From positions 1 through 11,135 of the forward strand of contig DAOWCY010000226.1 of assembly GCA_030639305.1 (NCBI GenBank): a DNA stretch of 11,135 bases, given 5' to 3'. Position numbers and translations under genes: made by a program. This stretch comes from JAGLQA01 sp023135565 (lineage in GTDB: Bacteria > Acidobacteriota > Aminicenantia > UBA2199). Below the pieces are notes generated by a model, which was not told the origin of the DNA, searched no databases, and saw only the letters and a program-made list of their open reading frames with translations. This document shows positions 6,317 to 11,135 of the stretch, piece by piece (position 1 is the first letter of the stretch; each line of letters starts with the position of its first letter).

Positions 6317-6322
6317 CCTCCT
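6317..6322 (-). promoter_or_regulatory. Ribosome binding site of the mutase
   Basis: AGGAGG on the minus strand, 4 nt before the ATG at 6312. It decides this start over the longer open frame reaching 6444. Confidence 0.85.
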
Positions 6323-6336
6323 TGGTTTAGTTGCTG

Positions 6337-6365
6337 ATTATACCTTATTGCCTGCTTTACCGCAA
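6337..6365 (-). promoter_or_regulatory. Candidate mutase promoter
   Basis: On the minus strand TTGCGG (6365-6360), a 17-nt spacer and a perfect TATAAT (6342-6337). Transcription would start near 6330, giving a leader of about 18 nt that contains the Shine-Dalgarno sequence. The -35 matches only the TTG core. Confidence 0.5.
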
Positions 6366-6437
6366 CCCCAAAACCGCACCAGCACCAGTAACAGAATTGT
6401 GGACAGGCTAATTTTTCGTGCCCGGAGACAACGAAAT

Positions 6438-6506
6438 TAAACAAAAGTTTTTTGGGGGGTCAAGGGGGGCAATTTTTCAAAAAAGCCCCCCTTGTCGCCG
6501 AAGGCA
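6438..6506 (+). repeat. Intergenic palindromic repeat, family 1, hybrid copy
   Basis: It begins with TAAACAAAAGTTTT as in copies 1 and 2 and ends GTCGCCGAAGGCAA as in copy 2. The centre is replaced by a perfect 10-bp stem, CAAGGGGGGC / GCCCCCCTTG, around an AT-rich loop (6472-6494). It lies in the spacer between the divergent mutase and kinase genes. Confidence 0.65.
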
Positions 6507-6518
6507 AAAAGTAATTTC

Positions 6519-6558
6519 ATGGCTGGGGGCGCCGCCCCCTTGAAAAACATTTTTTTTT
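6519..6558 (+). repeat. GC palindrome plus T-tract, family 2, copy B
   Basis: GGGGGCG / CGCCCCC around one base (6525-6539), preceded by ATGGCT and followed by TTGAAAAACA and nine T. It aligns with 4928-4963 inside the mutase gene. The GC hairpin is too far from the T-run for a canonical terminator. Confidence 0.6.
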
Positions 6559-6568
6559 CGTTTATAAT
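6540..6568 (+). promoter_or_regulatory. Sigma-70-type promoter toward the kinase gene
   Basis: TTGAAA (6540-6545), a 17-nt spacer and a perfect TATAAT (6563-6568), eleven of twelve consensus bases. Transcription would start near 6575, leaving a leader of about 190 nt that includes two GC palindromes. The -35 box lies within repeat copy B. Confidence 0.55.
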
Positions 6569-6581
6569 CCTTTATTGCATT

Positions 6582-6616
6582 ACAAAAAGCGGACGGCGGG
6601 GGTCGGCGCCCCCAAC
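6582..6616 (-). repeat. GC palindrome, family 2, copy C (inverted)
   Basis: The reverse complement begins GGTTGGGGGCGCCGACCCCC and ends near a T5 tract, closely matching copy B, so B and C face each other. It lies in the predicted leader of the kinase transcript. Confidence 0.55.
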
Positions 6617-6641
6617 CTATGAGAACTGTTACGAAGTTTAT

Positions 6642-6679
6642 AAAAAAAAGCGGCGGAGTGCGGCGCACCCCCGCTTCCC
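6642..6679 (-). repeat. GC palindrome plus T8, family 2, copy D (inverted, divergent)
   Basis: On the minus strand a GGGGGTGCGCCGCACTCC core with inner arms GTGCG / CGCAC (6658-6668) is followed by GCCGC and T8, paralleling copy C. No gene is seen in 6445-6766; short open frames there translate these repeats. Confidence 0.5.
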
Positions 6680-6754
6680 ATAAAAGTAACATTATCAACG
6701 CTTTTCAAACGCAGCCTTGAAAAAACGTTATTTTACCGCCATGGCATGGCTAAA

Positions 6755-6759
6755 AGGAG
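6755..6759 (+). promoter_or_regulatory. Ribosome binding site of the kinase gene
   Basis: AGGAG, 7 nt before ATG 6767. It selects MIGETVSHYKI as the N-terminus, the form usual in this kinase family, over an in-frame ATG at 6746 that would place this sequence inside the gene. Confidence 0.75.
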
Positions 6760-6766
6760 TTGGTTC

Positions 6767-9700
6767 ATGATCGGAGAAACGGTTTCCCATTACAAAATAA
6801 TCGAACAAATCGGCGAGGGCGGCATGGGCATTGTCTATAAAGCCGAAGACACTAAACTTAAACGCACCATCGCTCTCAAATTCCTTCCCAGGGAGCTAAT
6901 CCGCGACCAGGAATCCAGGGCGCGGTTCGTCCAGGAAGCCCAGGCCGCTGCGTCCCTAAATAACCCCAACATCGTTACCATCCACGAAATCGATGAATAC
7001 CGGGGAGATGTTTATATCGCCATGGAATACGTGGAAGGCCAAACCCTGAAAGAAAAAATAACCGACGATTCCGTCTCCTTAGATACGCGAAAACGGATAT
7101 CCGCCGGGGAACGCCGGGTGATGCCCTTAGAAATAGGGGCGGTGGTGGATATTGCCACACAGGTCTGTAAAGGGTTGGCGGCAGCACATAAAGTAGGCAT
7201 CGTTCACCGGGACATCAAACCGCAAAATATTATCATCAGCGAAGAAGGTGTGGTTAAAATTCTCGATTTCGGTGTGGCAAAACTCACCAGGGAAACCAAT
7301 ATAACCAAAGAAATATCAACTATCGGCACCCCCCATTATATACCGCCGGAAGCAATGACCGGCAAACCCACGGATCAACGGGCAGACCTCTGGGCTTTAG
7401 GAGTTGTGCTTTATGAAATGCTGACCGCGGAATTGCCCTTTTATGCGGAAAATGTGCAGTCCGTCCTTTACGCCATCGTCAACGAAAGCCCCATACCACC
7501 CTCGGATTTAAGCGACGATATATCGAGAGATTTAGAAAAAATCACCTTAAAATGCCTGCGCAAAGACCCGGGAGAACGTTACCAGTCAGTGGAAGAACTA
7601 CTGGCTGATCTTAGAAAATTTGCCCGCTCCATGCACAGCGATTCCCGGGAACTCAAAGTGAAAAAAACCCGGGAGAGAAAAGAGACGGAACGTCGTCATG
7701 CCACTCTTATTTCCGCCGAAATTTCCGGCTATGACGAGATGATCCATAATATGGACGCGGAAGAAGTGGCGGCGGTTATGACCGAATGTTTCGATATGTT
7801 TCATGCTGTGGTTGCAAAAAATGAAGGCTGGATAGATAAAATCACGGCCAATAGTTTTATGGTTCTTTTCGGCGTCCCCGACGCAGTGGAAAATGCTCCG
7901 AAAAAAGCGGTGCTGACAGCCTTAGAAATGCGCGGGCAATTGACCCGGTTTAATAAAGAGAGAAAATTGCCGGCGCCGTTAAATATCCGCCTAGGAATTA
8001 ACACGGGCATCGTGATTGCCGGGATTCTCGGCAAGGACGAGAAAAAATATTCCGTTATCGGGGAAGCGGTCAACTTAGTCAACCAGTTGCAAGAAGCAGC
8101 CGGGGAAGGACATATCTATGTAGGAACCCTAACTCACAAATACACCAAGTATGATTACCAATATAAAGAATTAAAACCGCAAACTTTCAAAGGTAAAAAA
8201 AAGGCGGTGGCGGCATACGAACTGCTGGCCTCGAAAACGAAAGGCGACCGCGCCCGCATGGGCTCCGAAAGAATGATCCAGGCCGGGTTAGTAGGCCGGG
8301 AAAAAGAGTTAGACAAATTACAACTGCACTTGATGAGAGTGATCAACGGCGAAGGCTCCATCATCAGCATCCTGGGCGAAGCCGGTATCGGCAAGTCCCG
8401 CCTGATAGCCGAAATGCGCACACAGGAAGCGGTCAAGAGAGTCACTTTCCTGGCTGGCCGGGCATTATCCATGGGCAAAAATATCAGTTTCCACCCGCTT
8501 ATAACCGCCCTCAAAAACTGGGCAGGCATAGATGAAAAAGACAGCGCCCCGGACTCCTACGACAAATTAGAAAAAGCGATCAAATCTGCTTGTCCCGATG
8601 TCGCCGGAGAGATTTTTCCCTTTATTGCCACCCTGATGGGCATGAAACTAAACGGCGCCTATACCGAACGTATGGAAGGCATCGAAGGCGAAGCCTTAGA
8701 ACGGCTCATCAAGAAAAATTTCCGCGAATTAGTAATCAGGCTGGCCCAGCAGAAACCCCTGATTTTCTTAGTCGAGGATTTGCACTGGGCCGACCTGACC
8801 TCCATCGAGCTGCTGGAATCCCTTATCCGCCTATCGTTAAAGAACCCCATCCTGTTTATTTTCGTATTCCGCACCGGTTATGAAGAAACGGGCGAAAGGC
8901 TGTTAACCACCATCAAAGAGCGCTGCGGCAAGATTTGTGCTGAAATTCATTTAGACGCCTTAAGCCGGGAACATTCCAAACGCCTTATCGCCAGCCTGCT
9001 CAAAGTGAAGGACCTGCCGGAAAGTGCGTTGGAACTTATTACGAAGAGAGCCGGAGGGAATCCCTATTTTATAGAGGAAGTGATTCGTTCTTTCATCGAC
9101 GACGGGGTTGTGGAGCTAAAAAACGGCGGTTTCACGGTAACGGACAAAATCGATTCCGTGGACATACCGGGCTCGATCAACGACGTATTGATGGGCCGTA
9201 TCGACAAGTTGGACGAGGGAACCCGTTCCCTGTTGAAAACCGGCGCAGTCATAGGCCGCAGTTTTTTCCACAAAATCCTGACCGCGGTAGCCGGATCTGT
9301 GGAAGAGATAGACGACAAGCTGGCATACCTGAAAGAAGCGCAGTTGATCCAGGAGCGCACCAGGATGGAGCAGTTAGAGTTTGTGTTTAAGAACACCCTG
9401 ATCCAGGAAGCGGCTTATGAATCCCTGCTGTTGAAGAAAAGAAAAGAACTGCACCGCAAAGTAGCGGCAGCCATAGAAAGGATTTTTGCCGGCAACCTGC
9501 GGGAATTTTACGGCATGTTGGCCTTGCATTACAACCAGGGGGAAGATCACGACAAAGCGGAAATGTATTTGACCAAAGCCGGTGAAGAAGCCATGAAGTC
9601 CGCTGCCTCCAGTGAAGCGCTGCACTATTATCAAGAAGCCTTAAAGCTTTATCTCAAAAAATATGGCGACTCCGGCGATCCTGAAAAAATAGCTAATTTG

Positions 9701-11062
9701 GAAAAAAACATCGCCCTGGCCCATTATAATAAGGGGCATTTTATCGAAGCTGTCGAGCATTTCGATAAGGTGCTGGAGTTATGGGGCGAGAAACCCTCCC
9801 AGAGCAAATCGAAAGTGAAGTTGGACCTGCTGCTCAACCTGTCGAGCACCCTAAAAACCCTCCATCTTCCCTTTAAAAGATCGAAGAAGAAGCCCCCGCC
9901 GCGGATTAATGATTTAATCGATATCACCCACAAGCGGGCCACCGCTTTAGCCACGGTGGATAATTACCGCATGTTCGTCGATTCCATCGGTTTATTGAGA
10001 AGGCTGAACAACGTCGATATCACCATGGTGGAAAAAGGACCCGCCATGTATATCCAGAGCAGCATCCTTTTCGCTTTTGCCGGCATCTCTTTTAAGATCG
10101 CCCGGGACTTATTGGAATACCCCAAGGAATATCTTAAAACAGGGGGCAAGCAAGCGGCAAAGGACTATAAATTCGCTAAACTGCCGCTGGGTGTATTATC
10201 CGGGGAATGGACGGAAGATCTCGCTTATGATGCGGCGGTAGTGGATGATAGTATCAGGATGGGCGACATCTGGACAGCCATCGTATATCTTCTATGGAGC
10301 GGTAAGCTGTGCACAGAGTTGGGTGACTTTGCCGGCGCCCAAAAAATCGTGGATATAATGAAGGATGTTGCCGAGGTTTATGACCATGATTATGGCAGGG
10401 TGCGCACCAATTCGGTGTATACCCGGCTATTATTGATATGCAGAAAACTCGATGAAGCGCTTATCGATGCGGAAGCAGGCATTGCTATTTCCGGCAGTGT
10501 CGGGGAGAGCATCAACCTTTTGAATTCCATCGGCATAAAAGCCAACATCCAGGTGCTGCAAGGTGATATCGCCGGGGCCGAGGAATCGCTGCGCCGGGCC
10601 AGTGAAATCGCGGCCCGGGAAAAGCGGGTGGCTCCCTGGCATATCAGCAGTTTTCACCTCAGTCGATTTTTGTTGGATATTTATCACTTAGAGGAAGGTC
10701 TCAAGGCCGGTGATAAAGCTAAGGCCGCGGAATTCCGCAAAAAAGCGGGTAAAAGCGCTAAAGATGCGCTTAAGACTGCGGCGAAGTATGCCCCCAATCG
10801 AACTGAGACTTATAAATTAATAGGCACTTATTATCAGTTAGGTGGCAACACGAAAAAAGCGCTGCATTGGTGGGCGGAGAGTGTTCGTACTGGAGAGCGG
10901 TTAAAGGCGCTTCCTGAGCTTGCTCGCGCGTATTTAGAGATCGGGAGGAGGTTATCGGCGGAAGGAAGTGAAGTTCGTGAGTTAGCCGGTGTGCCTGCTG
11001 AGACTTATTTAGAGAAAGCGCAGGCCATATTTGATAAGCTCGGTCTCCCCGCCGTACCATAG
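6767..11062 (+). CDS. Ser/Thr kinase - degenerate class III cyclase - STAND-type ATPase - TPR protein
   Basis: This is a 1431-residue cytoplasmic signalling protein without membrane segments. Residues 9-285 form a Hanks-type kinase with all catalytic motifs: glycine loop IGEGGMG (15-21), K38 in IALK, HRDIKPQN (147-154), DFG (167-169), and PPE (193-195) in place of APE. There is a basic insertion at about 100-120. Residues about 308-487 align with class III nucleotide cyclases (RLGINTGIVIAGILG; YSVIGEAVNL), but the metal Asp positions are E318 and N362 and the transition-state Arg is Q440, so cyclase activity is doubtful. Residues about 508-800 are an ATPase with Walker A GEAGIGKS (537-544), Walker B IFLVEDLHWAD (666-676) and the GGNPYFIEE element (763-771), as in STAND/MalT-like proteins. 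A winged-helix-like part follows. From about 910 to the end come degenerate TPR repeats, e.g. around 945-1005, 1223-1280 and 1348-1380. It may be a ligand- or protein-sensing switch whose output is kinase activity; partners are not apparent. Confidence 0.9.
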   Translation: MIGETVSHYKIIEQIGEGGMGIVYKAEDTKLKRTIALKFLPRELIRDQESRARFVQEAQAAASLNNPNIVTIHEIDEYRGDVYIAMEYVEGQTLKEKITDDSVSLDTRKRISAGERRVMPLEIGAVVDIATQVCKGLAAAHKVGIVHRDIKPQNIIISEEGVVKILDFGVAKLTRETNITKEISTIGTPHYIPPEAMTGKPTDQRADLWALGVVLYEMLTAELPFYAENVQSVLYAIVNESPIPPSDLSDDISRDLEKITLKCLRKDPGERYQSVEELLADLRKFARSMHSDSRELKVKKTRERKETERRHATLISAEISGYDEMIHNMDAEEVAAVMTECFDMFHAVVAKNEGWIDKITANSFMVLFGVPDAVENAPKKAVLTALEMRGQLTRFNKERKLPAPLNIRLGINTGIVIAGILGKDEKKYSVIGEAVNLVNQLQEAAGEGHIYVGTLTHKYTKYDYQYKELKPQTFKGKKKAVAAYELLASKTKGDRARMGSERMIQAGLVGREKELDKLQLHLMRVINGEGSIISILGEAGIGKSRLIAEMRTQEAVKRVTFLAGRALSMGKNISFHPLITALKNWAGIDEKDSAPDSYDKLEKAIKSACPDVAGEIFPFIATLMGMKLNGAYTERMEGIEGEALERLIKKNFRELVIRLAQQKPLIFLVEDLHWADLTSIELLESLIRLSLKNPILFIFVFRTGYEETGERLLTTIKERCGKICAEIHLDALSREHSKRLIASLLKVKDLPESALELITKRAGGNPYFIEEVIRSFIDDGVVELKNGGFTVTDKIDSVDIPGSINDVLMGRIDKLDEGTRSLLKTGAVIGRSFFHKILTAVAGSVEEIDDKLAYLKEAQLIQERTRMEQLEFVFKNTLIQEAAYESLLLKKRKELHRKVAAAIERIFAGNLREFYGMLALHYNQGEDHDKAEMYLTKAGEEAMKSAASSEALHYYQEALKLYLKKYGDSGDPEKIANLEKNIALAHYNKGHFIEAVEHFDKVLELWGEKPSQSKSKVKLDLLLNLSSTLKTLHLPFKRSKKKPPPRINDLIDITHKRATALATVDNYRMFVDSIGLLRRLNNVDITMVEKGPAMYIQSSILFAFAGISFKIARDLLEYPKEYLKTGGKQAAKDYKFAKLPLGVLSGEWTEDLAYDAAVVDDSIRMGDIWTAIVYLLWSGKLCTELGDFAGAQKIVDIMKDVAEVYDHDYGRVRTNSVYTRLLLICRKLDEALIDAEAGIAISGSVGESINLLNSIGIKANIQVLQGDIAGAEESLRRASEIAAREKRVAPWHISSFHLSRFLLDIYHLEEGLKAGDKAKAAEFRKKAGKSAKDALKTAAKYAPNRTETYKLIGTYYQLGGNTKKALHWWAESVRTGERLKALPELARAYLEIGRRLSAEGSEVRELAGVPAETYLEKAQAIFDKLGLPAVP

Positions 11063-11080
11063 GGGGACGCCCCACTCGCG

Positions 11081-11096
11081 CCCCGTGCGCACGGGG
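11081..11096. repeat. Perfect GC palindrome after the kinase gene
   Basis: CCCCGTGCGCACGGGG is a perfect 16-bp palindrome 18 nt after the kinase stop codon. No T-run follows within the window, so it is not a canonical intrinsic terminator. It may be another member of the GC-hairpin elements. The rest of 11063-11135 shows no gene. Confidence 0.5.
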
Positions 11097-11135
11097 AGGC
11101 GATAAGAGGCTTCGCCGCAAGAGGCAGCGTGTGAG

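Noticed and set aside
6313..6444. Upstream extension of the mutase frame by 44 codons
   Set aside because: A strong AGGAGG precedes ATG 6312, a promoter candidate lies inside the extension, and the extra residues do not match the family.
6477..6698. Short open frames on both strands in the divergent spacer
   Set aside because: They translate the GC palindromes and A/T tracts of the repeat elements, lack ribosome binding sites and show no coding character.
6767..11062. Membrane-anchored receptor kinase (PASTA type)
   Set aside because: No transmembrane segment or extracellular repeat follows the kinase domain; the rest is cyclase-like, ATPase and TPR.

Overview
The window holds five protein genes and one tRNA gene from a bacterium of intermediate GC content. 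They are separated by repeat-laden, hairpin-rich spacers. The organism is probably an uncultivated lineage in or near Candidatus Aminicenantes / Acidobacteriota. This is an inference from three things: the kinase N-terminus (MIGETVSHYKI followed by a GGMGIVYKAEDTKL-type glycine loop), the FecR-like plus Trp/Tyr-rich (DUF6600-like) secreted protein, and the general gene style. No marker gene settles it.

Layout. Positions 202-1362 (+) encode the ribosome-associated GTPase HflX, which sits alone between two near-identical 64-bp direct repeats (64-127 and 1502-1565). A strong bidirectional terminator (1605-1644) separates it from a convergent block on the minus strand. Read from its 5' end, that block is: a phosphomannomutase/phosphoglucomutase (4891-6312), the tRNA adenosine deaminase tadA (4199-4693), a tRNA-Ser with anticodon CGA (4156-4245), and a 749-residue exported protein (1656-3905). 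The exported protein has a FecR-like domain, a Trp/Tyr-rich domain and a roughly 290-residue Ser/Lys/Tyr/Arg tail. The 3' end of tadA runs 47 nt into the tRNA-Ser gene. Diverging from the mutase, 6767-11062 (+) encodes a 1431-residue signalling protein. Its order is Ser/Thr kinase, degenerate class III cyclase, STAND/AAA-type ATPase, TPR region.

The minus-strand genes do not look like one pathway. Each of the three protein genes has its own promoter candidate, and only tadA and tRNA-Ser are physically fused. The spacers are the most unusual part. At least two families of palindromic elements recur: an AT-hairpin plus GCCGCCGGAGGCA-like family, and a GGGGGCGCCGCCCC-like palindrome with a nearby T or A tract. 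They surround hflX, fill the divergent spacer before the kinase gene, and encode the C-terminal tail of the mutase.

Start sites fall into two classes. The exported protein, the mutase and the kinase have clear Shine-Dalgarno sequences. hflX and tadA have none, but each has a TACAAT box 12 nt upstream of the ATG, suggesting very short leaders. The best candidates for something undescribed are the kinase/pseudo-cyclase/ATPase/TPR protein, the exported FecR/Ser-rich protein with its palindromic leader, the tadA/tRNA overlap and the intergenic repeat families. No CRISPR array, transposase, phage gene or recognisable defence operon is present.
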